Positions 10,036 to 20,807 of a stretch of DNA of 64,000 nucleotides are shown one piece after another. This DNA is from Arenicola marina (lineage: Eukaryota > Annelida > Polychaeta > Arenicolidae): the NCBI GenBank assembly GCA_964019135.1, contig OZ025248.1, forward strand, positions 68,454,119 through 68,518,118. Reading direction: 5' to 3'. A model generated the notes under the pieces. It searched no databases. It was not told where the DNA came from and was given only the letters and a program-made list of their open reading frames with translations. The position numbers and the translations under genes were made by a program. The number at the start of each line of letters is the position of its first letter. Within the stretch, counting starts at the first letter, position 1.

Positions 10036-12600
10036 ATGGGTTATGCTTGTGTATATATTTATGTATGTCACAGTATGACGCATCTATCAAAACAGACGTT
10101 ATATCTGAAGGGGAAGGGGGGGGGGACATTTATTGCCTTGACTATATCTGTGTGTTATTCCCCCATATATATTCGTCCCTCTTGTTTTACATATTCGCTG
10201 AAGGTTGTATCCATGGTTTCATGATTTTCCTTTGCGTTGGAAGGTTGAAGCTTTTACCTGTTGGACTTACTCTTCCATCATGACATTGCTTTGGTTCTAT
10301 TCTCGTGAGCTCAGCTTCACCCGATGCGCTGCCGCGTGCGTGCATCTGACTACCATGTGTATTATGATATTTGCCAACGTTATGATGTCATTGCCCGTCG
10401 TGTCCCCGGGTTCTATGCAGGTCAGAAATCTGGAGTTGTTTGAATGAAGGCGACTGATTGTGTCCGAATACATATAGGTCGGACGTATTGTGTACATATC
10501 ATGCGCGCATTGTCATTTTCAATAAACGTGATTTATTGAGTGAATTTTCTTGTCGATCTTCTAAATAACACGTTTTGCACCCGAAAGCAACAACCCTTGA
10601 CACACTCTAATCAATAACATACGGAAACGTTATCAGACTTACTCGGGTGGGTAATGGTGAGGGTAATGCCACATACAATCCACATATAGTCTTCCTATAA
10701 TAATTTCAAATAAATATTGTATTAGTTCATTATTGTTTGGCTATATATATAATTGTTAGTATAATAACTTTTTATATCAATACTTTTTACAAGTCAATAC
10801 CTAGAAATATCAACACACACAATATGCTACAAAAGAATGTTCCAAAACCTTGTGATATTCTGAACCAATTTGTTTAACCTTTCCAATAACAACAAACTGT
10901 AATATATTATTATACTGGGGAAGGTTAAGAGTAGTCATATTCCCGTGGCGAAGCACCGAACTCCATGCAACATCGCACATCGATCGTGATGAATAGAATC
11001 TAAATGCATAGATACATTTGTACACCAAAGGTGCACCAACAGGACAAGACAGGACAAAGGGTTGGGGACTTCTCATTCTGGTGTGGGGGGGGGGGGCTCC
11101 GTGGGTGTTCCTGGATGCCTGAGACAGCGGACATTTGTGACTGATGAAAAAGACATCCATGTAGAGGGGCTCTAAAAATGTCGACATGGAGCCGGTCAAC
11201 GGAAAAAAAATACCCCTTCCAAACTGATTTGGACGAAAAACTCCCCTTCCGAGCGGATTTTCGAGATGAAACGCTCCTTGCGGCCGAGGTCGACCGTTCT
11301 TCCATGTAAGGGCGAACCATTGTTACAGCATAGCCCCAACAAACCCCGCAACGTATTGAGTACACCCTCGCCACCCCCCCACCCCCCCCCCCTCCCGCCG
11401 GTGGGGTGTACCCCACTTGGCTGTCACTATATGAACAACTAGCATCTTAGTTCATTATTCATGGAGACACCACACTAATCTTACAGTTACAATCTGTCAT
11501 TACTTGTGCTCATGGTAAGTCTCTGCGGATGCGCTGGAGTCTTTGTGGAGTCATTTTTCGGCGGCTCATTCGACTGTTAGTTTGGCAAAAGGTGCTGCCA
11601 CCCACTGATTGCAATAACACCGATAATGTCAAATAGCTTCCTCCAAAGCCCACCGCTACGTGGCGCGCTCCCTTCGGCTCGATAATGATGTCGCAATTTC
11701 AGGTTCAATTACTAGATGGCGCCATCGGCAGCAATGTTTCAGGCGTTCTCTTCACACCTGTTAGCAACAAGAACGTCGTGACTAAAACTTGACACCAACC
11801 GGCTGAAGTTGTCACCCTAAGAGCAGGTAAGTCTTCGTCTATAAGCTTCACTCTGACAGATTGTATATCCGAGAAATCAGTCATCTCGATGCCGCAATGA
11901 CAGATTGTGAACCTAGGTTTAAATCGAGCGCCAATATGGGCTGCCAGCAACAACGTCGGTCTAGAAACCGGATGAGATTACTTCGACTAAGACGAGTCCT
12001 GCTGATACAGTGGTTCGCCTTAACATGGAAGAACGACCGGGCAGCAACGCTGGTTTCCCTTCCGTTGCTTCCAAAACCATTCTTCAGAACGGCTCACGTA
12101 TTATACACAAGTCTATCAATTACCACAATAAACGATGTCTTGACGAGGACGACAGACCGCTGTGAGTCTGGGTTGGATACAAAATTCAGAGCCGACGTAA
12201 TATATCTGCATGGGCGTTCCCAGAAAATGTCTAGGGTTTGTTCATAATTTTACTCGACATTTTTTTCCCAAACGATTTTGACTGCATCTTTTAAACCGAT
12301 TTCGATTTTAAATAGTACATCTTTCCAAACGACCACAGCATTTACAGCGAATGTTAGCTTTATACCTTAGCACCCCCCCCCCCCCTCCCTACACACACAC
12401 CCTGGAAATGCTCTTGTGCCGCCATCGTTTGGTTAAAGGGAACCGCCAGCCTGGCCTCTAACGCTGCTTTACCGATTCATATAATACTCAATTGTCTATT
12501 CTCCAAATTACAGAATTTTTCGTTCTATCTGTAGCTCACCATAGCATTTGGAAGTGACCGCCAGGCACGATTTGGCCGCCTACCCAGGCGGCAGCCCTTT
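10036..12600. other. Intergenic, no gene recognised
   Basis: Unique-looking DNA with poly-G/C tracts near 10115, 11083, 11376 and 12371. No splice-flanked frame with a known motif was found. Confidence 0.5.
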
Positions 12601-12622
12601 TTGGAGGCGTGTCCGCGATTGA

Positions 12623-12716
12623 CCAATCAGGAGGCGATACTCTAATTTATTCAAACCGGAAATTGCGCCTATTGTGTGAGCAAAACAAGAGCGCAGGATA
12701 ATCGCTAGTATAAATA
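12623..12716 (+). promoter_or_regulatory. Candidate core promoter (CCAAT box and TATA box)
   Basis: CCAAT at 12623-12627 and TATAAATA at 12709-12716, in the same orientation and about 82 bases apart, a classical arrangement. The sequence downstream is CpG-rich with a YY1-like AAAATGGCG near 12946. No coding exon is recognised downstream before 16 kb, so the transcript is unknown and may be non-coding. Confidence 0.35.
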
Positions 12717-12719
12717 GCT

Positions 12720-13837
12720 GCGATTCTAACTCCAATCGGGGCATTGTTGCGGATTCAATCGTAGCAAGACGTATATCAATTTGTTTGAACGGTACTTATC
12801 CATGAAAGGCTAAGATCTTGCGCTACTGCACGGCTTGGAACTGCCGCTGTTCATCTGTAAATCGCGGCCCTGATTTCTCTCTCCGCGAGCTGTAACGTAA
12901 GGCGGCGCCATATGAATAGTCACAATATGCGTCACTTGCTCCGGCAAAATGGCGCGCTGCTCGACATTGATGGGGGCGGGTTGCCTTAATTTTTTTCTCC
13001 TTACCAGTCGGCCGAAACGAAGCGTTAACACTCGCCAATTTAATTTTAAGATGTAAACTTTCGGTGCAGATCGCGATTAAATTAGGTTGGCCACCCGCTT
13101 TAAACTAATCGCGACGTCGACGGCAGCGAGCAGTGAGCGACAATCTGAGCTGAAACAAACCTTGCTACCAACGCAGGCGATCCAGCATTAAAACTTCTCC
13201 GTAAGCTTCGTACACGGCTGCTCGCACTTGTCAGGGCATGTCATTAGAACTTTTAAGTTTGCACGACGAATGCAGGCCAGTGTTACCCCCAAGGCCCAAA
13301 CGTCTTTTTTCGGCACTTTATCTCTGTATTTCTAAATTAATTAAAGCTTGGGGGGGGGGGGGGTGGTTCTTAGTTTCACTATTGCTCACGTATTGCTCAC
13401 GGACGTGACGTATTGCTCACAACTGGCATTAACAGCCAAAATCCGTTTCGTAGATTCTACATAAACGGAACTTGTAGCCTACCGTGCCAACTAAAGCAGA
13501 ACGGTTTCAGAGAAACAAGTCTGTGAACTAAGGGGGGGGGGGGGTGGCACAATCAACGGTTACAGGTAAAAACACCGACCTCCATCCATCCCATCTGGAC
13601 CCGCGAATGTCTAGTTCGGGCTGTCCATAAACCAGAGGTTATACGGCAGTCCTGCATCATTTTGGTAAACTAGCCGCCCCGCTCGCGGGCGTTCGTAGTA
13701 ATAAGCGAAAGAAATAACAGTACGACAGTATGTAGGTTTATACGTCAAATAGTAGCAGGCAGAAGGTAGACATTGGGCAGAAATAATATCGATAATAATA
13801 TTGACCGGGAGCTACTGAATAACGGGACATAAATGTT
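12720..13837. other. CpG-rich then ordinary intergenic sequence
   Basis: The first 450 bases are CpG-rich. Overlapping minus-strand frames here show no known domain. Poly-G runs occur at about 13351 and 13532. Confidence 0.4.
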
Positions 13838-14115
13838 AAGGATAATTTCAATATATATGATAATTAGAATTGTTTCTGTACGTCGGTCTTTAACGACACG
13901 CGTCCGCTCAGTTATTTTGCGCATGTTTGTTGATTACAAATGAATGTTATAATGTCAACATATATGATAATTAGAATTGTTTCTGTACGTCGGTCTTTAA
14001 CGACACGCGTCCGCTCAGTTATTTTGCGCATGTTTGTTGATTACAAATGAATGTTATAATTTCAACATATACGATAATTAGAATTGTTTATGTACATCGG
14101 TCTTTAACCTCACGC
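13838..14115. repeat. 107-bp tandem repeat, about 2.5 copies
   Basis: GATAATTAGAATTGTTT starts at 13859, 13966 and 14073, giving an exact period of 107. The first two copies are almost identical; the third decays after about 45 bases. AT-rich, no coding signal. Confidence 0.9.
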
Positions 14116-14861
14116 TTCCGGTACTATATTGGAACAGATTGCATCTAGACATGTTGTTGTTATTCCAACTGAGATACATATACGCCATGTACACATTTTT
14201 GTCAGCGTGCTGTAGCTGCAATTTGCGTATTCTGTACTGGATACAATAATACTTGAAAATTGCAGAGGCTCGGACGTGCCACATTTCCATAAAAGTTGGT
14301 GAACGATAGCTGTTGTCGTTTAGTCAGTAGAGGGTACGAACAAAAACAGAAGTGCATAAAGCTAAAGTCTAGTGGGTGCCGGTGGGCGGGGGGGGGGGGT
14401 GGCGGGCCAGTAAAGCCGGAGTCTGATGAATGTCGACGGGGCATGGGGCTGCAGGAGTCGGGTGGATGGGTGTGGGGGATGAGCAGAGAGGAATCCATTA
14501 ACCCTGGTTGGTGTGGGTGGAATTGGATATAGCCGTGACTGATGTTAAGAGCAGCGTATTATAGGTTTCCCGGGCAGAGTTTCCCGGGCGGAGTTCGTTC
14601 TCTTGCTTCTAATGGGAAGTTGTGGGAGCGAGACAGTACGGGATTTGTTTGTTTTGATGACGGTTCGGGCGATAAGGCGTTGGGAGAAATATTATTACTG
14701 TTGGCACCAAGCCAGGTAGCCCGCCGCAGGCCTTGGGATAAGGTGATAAGCACCCAGCGGTTGTGTCGACACATGCGATAGCTTTTACACATTTAAGAGC
14801 GACGGCTGGATATTAATAGGTTCTCATGGCGTAGGTTCTCAAGGCGGCTGCTGGTGCCAAT

Positions 14862-15819
14862 CGGGCTATACAGTTCTCGCGATCGGGCCGCGAGACTTCA
14901 GTTTTGGGGACAAACAAACACACGTGCTCCATATTGAAGTATAGGCAGTTATAAGTCAATTTCTTTCCAGGTTTATTCTAAAGACTATGAGTACCATTTC
15001 ACTAAACATGGTTATGAGAGATATACGTTAAAATATTTGGAGGTGATGAAGCGCAGAACTTTGGGAATATACAAGGAAAATCCGTCTTCAAAATACTCGA
15101 AAGCTAAAAATAACGTTCTAAATTTAGCCCTGCACCCGGGCTTTCGCAAGTTCACCAAACAGCGAGTGACGTCACACAGTTTCGCGTGCCTCCGCGGTAA
15201 CAAAAATGGCGAGAGCAAGTGATCGACTTAACCATTCCGCTGTCAAAATGTGCAGGGCATGGAGTAACAGCACACGAATGCGTCATTAAACCACATGGTG
15301 AAGATAAAACAAGACCAGTTGGATGTTTTCGTATCATTTTTGGATCACGAAAAGACCAAGTTTCTTCATTTCTGTAAGTTTTCTGTTTGAAGCGTTGCGC
15401 CAACGTTGTCACTCGGGGAGAATCCGTGTGACGTCATAATGCCTCCTTTTCGTAGGAAATGCAACAAAACGGTAGTTTCTCAGTCGTATTGTTCCGTCGT
15501 AGCAAATATTCGTCATTGTGATGGCGCAAACGAATAAAAAATATGTCGTCTATCCGTTTTGTGAAGCTATATTTCTTAAATATTCTGAATCATATGTCTA
15601 GGCCTTCCGCAATGGACTCACCCCTCGGCGCCTGGCTTTTGCGCAGGTAGTCTGGTTCCCGGTCTCTCTCTTTGCGTAACATACACGTCACGCCTACGTC
15701 ACAGATAGTCAGCATACCAGTGTGCGCAGAGCTTCTAAACTCGTTCCGAACACGTGCTTCGTTTGTTTGTCCCCAAAATGAATAAACCGGAAGTCTAAGT
15801 GAACGAGACTTTATAGCCC
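14862..15819. mobile_element. Inverted-repeat element of about 1 kb
   Basis: Left arm 14862-14930 and right arm 15751-15819 are imperfect reverse complements. The core TTTTGGGGACAAACAAAC (14902-14919) matches 15761-15778 perfectly, and outer pieces (GGGCTATA, CACGTGCT) also match. Inside lie two CRE palindromes (TGACGTCA near 15168 and 15431) and a good donor (GTAAGT near 15373) after a short open frame, but no recognisable transposase. Probably a non-autonomous DNA transposon. Confidence 0.6.
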
Positions 15820-15902
15820 TATGGGCTCTTGCATGCCGCGGCATAGTGGGACAGACAGCTTCATTTTATTAGTATAGATAGCATTAGTGTTTCTCGTAAC
15901 AT

Positions 15903-15934
15903 GTTGCCTAGCAACAATAATGGATCTGACGTCA
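15903..15934 (+). promoter_or_regulatory. X-box plus CRE upstream of relaxin-like gene
   Basis: GTTGCCTAGCAAC (15903-15915) is an RFX X-box palindrome; 11 bases later TGACGTCA (15927-15934) is a perfect CRE. A donor site (GTAAGT, 16007-16012) follows 72 bases on, so this pair would sit at the start of the transcript. RFX and CREB sites in tandem recall the X1-X2 module of vertebrate MHC class II promoters, but the spacing differs. Confidence 0.45.
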
Positions 15935-16006
15935 TTGTCAATTACGTTACAATTGTTTGCTGGTATCCTGAGCAACGAGTTGCAACAGAAAATCGTACAC
16001 GGAAAG
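15935..16006 (+). other. Candidate 5' untranslated exon of relaxin-like gene
   Basis: The exon would end at the consensus junction AAAG|GTAAGT (intron from 16007), and the next acceptor in the right place is at 17064, giving an intron of 1,058 bases. The 5' boundary is arbitrary. A rival donor (GGAA|GTAAGT, near 16398) exists. Confidence 0.35.
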
Positions 16007-17066
16007 GTAAGTGGCGCGTTCTTGTAAACCTGTGATTCGCAGTCAACACGCTAGATCTAGTAAACCCACTAATGGGTTACGATTAGCCCAGTAAACTTGA
16101 CCCTTCTGACAACAAGCTGATAGGCAGAAGGTTTACACCCCCGTTAGGACCCGTTAGGGTTGAGGGCGTGACGGCTATGCACCCGGGCTAGGTTACGATA
16201 TGGAGATCATAAAAGATAAACACGGGTGCGTTATGATTTAGGGGGGGGGGTGGGGGGGTTATTAGGGCGAGGATGCCCCCTAGCCCCATGTGACGCCACA
16301 TGTCCTAACCATCAAATCCTGTATGACACTTTACAAACACGCGTGGCGAGAAGCGGTGCTGATGGCGAGAACTTTTGGAGTATGGGAATATTTTCTGGAA
16401 GTAAGTTATATATCTATCAACTTACTTTATTATTTTGGTTCAAGTCTTCATTGTTACGACGATAACGTTTTTGTTGTTTTCTCAAGCCAGCAGACCGCTC
16501 TGTTCCGTCCGCCATCCTACCCACCCAGTGGAGAATCTGCGCTTGCGCGCATGTCGTCAAAACAACACAATTCGCTTGGTGGCGCTTCATACACCCAGCC
16601 ATTGACACGCACTAAGCGAAACGCCACCTGGCGAAAGCCGCTGGTGAAAAATGACCAAATACGAAATGGCGCAATAAACAACAAGAAAGTCTCATTTCAA
16701 CCGACTTGATAGTAATGCGATACTTTGTGAGTTCATATGCATGTGGGTTTTGTGGTAAATATGAAGTTTAGGTATCATAGTACAAAATGACCATGGTTTG
16801 ATGCCATTCAGAATAATTAGTCGCCCACACAAACAAATCTTCCCCCCACATTTCCTGCCTGAGGATATGAGACTGTTGTGCGGAGCAACAGCCGTCTCAT
16901 ATGGGACTAGGATGCCCCCCCAACTAACCGCCATAACGTGCAATAGATCCGCTCTTTCACCGCAACATATCAACAATATACTCGTGACAATTGCGACGCA
17001 CTGCTGTGTGCTGCACTTGATATGGAACTGTTATTGTTAATATTATACCAATTTGTGATTTCAGAT

Positions 17067-17313
17067 ATGAAACAGCAGCGCATGAGCGTAACCATAGCAA
17101 CCATATTTCTCGGCATTTTGATCGCCAGTCTTGTGCCCGAGACCCTGAATCCGGCATTGACGCATGCGCAGCCCGTCGGCGTGGTTTGCGGCCAGGAGTT
17201 TATTCGACAGCTTTTTCGGGTGTGCGGAGGCCAACTTCCTCCGCGACGGAGGGAGATGCCCTCGGCGTGGGGTCGACACCCACAACAACGTGACACCTTC
17301 CAAGGCTCACATG
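17067..17313 (+). CDS. Relaxin/insulin-like peptide, exon with signal peptide and B chain
   Basis: Encodes the N-terminal part of a secreted insulin-superfamily hormone precursor. The acceptor TTTGTGATTTCAG ends at 17064 and the ATG is at 17067. A hydrophobic signal (about residues 7-22, IATIFLGILIASLV) precedes the B chain, whose cysteines follow C-x11-C in VVCGQEFIRQLFRVCGG. Relaxin B chains have CG-x4-R in this place; here one of the two receptor-contact arginines is kept (R in EFIRQ) and the first is Gln. PPRRR after the B chain is a likely convertase site. The exon ends ATG|GTAAGC in phase 1, the intron position conserved throughout the insulin family. The A chain follows at 18413. An X-box-like string (near 17088) lies within the coding sequence. 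Confidence 0.85.
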
Positions 17314-18221
17314 GTAAGCCTCCGTGGTCTCAAGTCGGTCGGTGACACAAGCGCTCACATCCGTTGGGCACAATCAGGTGGATTCGCGCCTAATTGATGC
17401 GTGAGGCGGGTCGAAGTGTGAGGTGGGTAGGCGGTGAGTAGCGGTGAGTTGCGTACTCTTGGGTATATTATACAATTATACATAGGGCCGCCGTGTGCTG
17501 ACTGACACAGTACTTATTGTGCCCAACGGAGGTGAGCGCTCGTGGTCGCCACAATTCACAATGGCCGGTCGCACTGTTTGTTGGCGATAGTTTCGTCCAA
17601 ATTTGAGCGAGCGCGCCGAAGTTTTACGGACAGGTAAAACGAAACAAGCGCCTAAAAACTGCATTTAAAACATGTATTTTCTGTTCTCTGGCGATCGTAA
17701 TATTCAAAGTAATCCCATATGACATGATGAAGCTCCGCTGACCACAAAAAAAAGCCATGAAAGAAACTAAAAGAAGTAGCGTGGGTGAAACGTTGCTAAG
17801 CAAATCATAACAATAAGTAGAAATCATAACAAGCTTCTGCTCCTTCTGTTAGTATGTTTTCAGGCAGACATTTGTGTTGGTAAATGGAGCTCCATCATGT
17901 GGAATATGTCTTTAAATAATGCAGAAAGAAATTACCACCCAAGAAAAGTAATGCTTAGTTAATTAGGTCCTCGTTAGCGTACTTAGTCCGTGATTTTCTA
18001 AGCGGTCGCTAAAATATAAAACCTGTGGGCAGAGAACTAATTAGACTTCATTTACTGTGTTGTGTTGAAAAGTCATAACGTCATAGCACACATTGCCACG
18101 TTATGACGTTGTATGGACGGAGAAACATGTCTGGTGTGATACATCTGACAGTGTGGATGCGGTGACAGGGGAAGGCTACTGACGTCACGAGGATGACGAG
18201 GTCACTGCCGAACCCCCCACA

Positions 18222-18418
18222 CTGACCCTGCCACCTCTTGCCGCAGATGTCCACCCCCATTGTCTGACCCTGCCACCTCTAGCTGCAGATCCCCCCACTG
18301 ACCCTGCTACCTTTTGCTGCATATCCCCCCACCTGACCCTGCCACCTCTTGCTGCAGACCCCCCCCCCCCACCCACACACACACTCTCTGATTCTGCCAC
18401 CTCTTGCTGCAGATCCCC
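18222..18418 (+). repeat. Five tandem copies of the intron 3' splice site
   Basis: The tract CCTGCCACCTCTTGCTGCAG recurs with AG ends at 18246, 18288, 18357 and 18412, plus one copy mutated to CAT at 18321. Each copy is a pyrimidine tract plus AG followed by A(T/C)CCCC, so the unit spans the intron-exon junction. Spacing is 34-55 bases. By phase, only the AG at 18412 joins the upstream exon in the A-chain frame; those at 18246, 18288 and 18357 shift the frame. Confidence 0.85.
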
Positions 18419-18531
18419 CGCCAAATCCTAGGGCCCAAGCCATCACGAGCCACGCCAGCTACCTGCTGTGGCTCATAGACAAGTGCTGTCGCTATGGCTG
18501 CAGCAGACGAGAGATCATGCTGGGCTGCTGA
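18413..18531 (+). CDS. Relaxin/insulin-like peptide, exon with A chain
   Basis: Continues the precursor begun at 17067. From the acceptor AG at 18411-18412 the phase 1 frame is open and ends right after the last cysteine, as in relaxins. The A-chain signature CC-x3-C-x8-C is exact (CCRYGCSRREIMLGC). The stop is TGA at 18529-18531. The stretch before the first cysteine pair is helix-compatible (HASYLLWLID). No basic cleavage site is obvious before the A chain except PRAQ, so the processing point is uncertain. No AATAAA is found close downstream. Confidence 0.85.
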
Positions 18532-18669
18532 AACCTGAGCCACCGCCCACAGCCTCGCTTCTCACCCAATAACGGCCACATCACGTAGTCCAAGCAGTCG
18601 CAACTGGATAAGAGCACTGGACAGGTTGTCACACAAAAAAAACAATGCTATACAATATGAAATAGGCAA

Positions 18670-18757
18670 CCTCACCCCGCTGATGTGCTTGCCTCACCCC
18701 GCTGATGTGTTTGCCTCACCCTGCTGATGTGTTTGCCTCACCCCGCTGATGTGTTCA
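18670..18757. repeat. 22-bp minisatellite, 4 copies
   Basis: The unit contains CTCACCCCGCTGATGTG, period 22, with one or two substitutions between copies. It lies 140 bases after the relaxin-like stop, probably in or near its 3' UTR. Confidence 0.85.
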
Positions 18758-18980
18758 CGATTTATGTTTCAGTTTTACTACGTATTAATGTCATATCTGA
18801 CTAATTCTATACGACCCCGCTGTTAACCAATTTAACCCTTTGTGTTAAATGTCGTGAAGTTCTATGTTCGAAAAGTTGATAATGAACCAATGAAGCACAA
18901 GAAAAATATATATGTTACAACTTTGCAATAAGATCTTTCTTTTATCCCCTTGACGGTCAACTGACCAGCTGTGCTAGTTT

Positions 18981-19172
18981 ACGTCATAACCGGGGCCACG
19001 GGATCTCGCCACTCGTTACGGTCCGAAAATTATGTATTATGGGAGGAACAAAACTATTCACTGCAGGGTCACTGAACTGAAAAAATAAGTTTGTTTATCA
19101 TAACGCGCTCCCAGAATGACGTCATCTTGATTACGTCATAACAACCAGTGGCGAGATCCTGTGACCGGGGCC
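18981..19172. repeat. Small imperfect inverted repeat
   Basis: GGATCTCGCCACT (from 19001) is mirrored by AGTGGCGAGATCC (from 19147). TTACGTCATAAC also occurs directly at both sides. A tRNA A-box-like string (TAGCCTGGTGGGTAGC) follows near 19181, so this may border a further SINE type. Confidence 0.45.
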
Positions 19173-19542
19173 ACCCCCCGTAGCCTGGTGGGTAGCGCGT
19201 ACGGCTCTATTGCCGAGTGTGCACTGCCAGGCCAGCCCAAGCTGAAGCCGGTGTAAATCCCACCTGTGCAAGATGTATCACAGGTGTGGAAGCGAGAGCA
19301 ACCCCATAGACTAACATTCCGTGCAGTCGTACAATCGAAGAGCAGCGTCACGAGTTTTGTCTTCAACAACTGACCGCGGAGAGGATAACCTCTTGGAGTT
19401 ACTCCGCGAAAAATGATGCCATCTGTATGCGTGCGTGTGTGCGTGCGTGCTTGCGTGCGTGCGCAAAATCGCAACATTTCGGCGCGAAACTTGATCAATC
19501 GATTGAAATTAGATCGCGATCGTGTTCGCTGTCGGCATATGT

Positions 19543-19828
19543 GGGTCAAAGGTCAAGGTCAAGGACATGTATTATAAATGGGAGGAACAAGACTATTAAC
19601 TGACCTTCAAGGGTCTCTAGCCGCTTGCCAATTATCGTTCAAAAATCGAAAACTTAGTTCGGTCGCAAAATATGATCGAACTTTTCATATTAGACCCCGC
19701 GGATGTTTTTGGCGGGAAGATGTCCCCCTGCTGATTTCTAGGTTCTACGCGGTTTCGGATCTGATTAAAGAAATAACCTTCAACTTCGACGACAACATAT
19801 CGTGCTCATTGGATCAAGGTCAAGGTCA
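19543..19828. promoter_or_regulatory. Two nuclear-receptor response element clusters
   Basis: GGGTCAAAGGTCA (19543-19555) is a perfect DR1 direct repeat, overlapping TCAAGGTCA, the ERR/SF-1 extended half site. At 19814-19828, TCAAGGTCAAGGTCA has two overlapping extended half sites. They are about 1 kb after the relaxin-like gene. Confidence 0.4.
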
Positions 19829-20455
19829 CAGATCGGTCATGGTACACAAATATTGGGCCATTAGGGAGGTATTTCTTTGTAAAAAATGAACCTAAACTAT
19901 CCTTAAAAACGTTCGTTGCGGACCTCAGGACGTGGGCCAGGGGTAATGCGAGGAACGAGCGCCCTCTGCTGTGAGAGCGACAACTTGGGCTGCTTTAAAC
20001 TGCAGTCTATGTTCGGTCCTGGTATGATAATAATCATCAAGAAATGAATAATAAGCAATAAGTAATAACAAAGAACTTGTATGAGTTCTATAAATTCTTT
20101 GGTAATAAGCACCACTTCATCCCGCCTCCAACGCATCGTTTTTTCTCGACTTAATTGCGTGGGATGAAAAACCTTCAACTGAACCGTTTGAACTACTTCC
20201 TTAGAGGAATAACAGATAACGAACTGCCCAATCCCCCCCCCCCCACCCCCCCTTTCTCGACTTAATTGCCTGGGATGATAAACCATTAACTGAACCATTT
20301 GAAATCCTTCCTATGAGGAATAACAGACAACGAACTGCCCGCCCACCCCGCCCTCCCTCCGGCCACTCAGAACGACCTGAATACTTCAATAGCCACGTGA
20401 TCGAGTGTGCATGCGCAGAAACCAAACACCGGACTCGCAAAAAAAGTAGTGCAAG

Positions 20456-20458
<3 letters not shown>

Positions 20459-20508
<50 letters not shown>
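20459..20508. repeat. (TA)n microsatellite
   Basis: About 25 uninterrupted TA repeats. Frames reading YIYIYI are artefacts. Confidence 0.97.
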
Positions 20509-20512
<4 letters not shown>

Positions 20513-20675
20513 GCGCACGTGCTCTCGTGTCGCGTGTCGTGTCGCTTTTCGGCAGGCTCATGTGTCACCTATTGATTCCCGGGTAAAGTTGCTTGGTGCG
20601 CCCACTCGTCCGTCACTGGTCAGTGTTGGTGACGGCGTGGGCGTCTCGGCCCGGCGCTGCGGCCGCCAGTTCACC

Positions 20676-20698
20676 TGTAAACAGCCTCATTGTTTGAC
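20676..20698. promoter_or_regulatory. Pair of forkhead-type sites
   Basis: TGTAAACA (20676-20683) and, inverted, TGTTTGAC (20691-20698) lie 7 bases apart in a CpG-rich stretch. No transcript is assigned. Confidence 0.3.
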
Positions 20699-20807
20699 AA
20701 CGTGAGGGGCGGGGGCTGCCATAGGAAAACCAGAGCATTCTTATGTTACGGGTATCTGATATAGATATCAGCAGTGATAGACCGGCAGGGGGCAGACTCA
20801 GCTATGG

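Noticed and set aside
12810..13038. Two overlapping minus-strand frames of about 70 codons in a CpG-rich patch
   Set aside because: No known motif; no supporting splice sites or start context; likely compositional.
16290..16709. Open frame with a donor-like GTAAGT near 16398
   Set aside because: No family resemblance and it lies in the presumed first intron of the relaxin-like gene; retained only as a rival 5' exon donor.
19578..19889. 103-codon + frame after the DR1 cluster
   Set aside because: No domain recognised; its start (GGGAGGAACAA) also occurs at about 19039, suggesting repeat-derived sequence.
20367..20568. Frames reading YIYIYI
   Set aside because: TA microsatellite.
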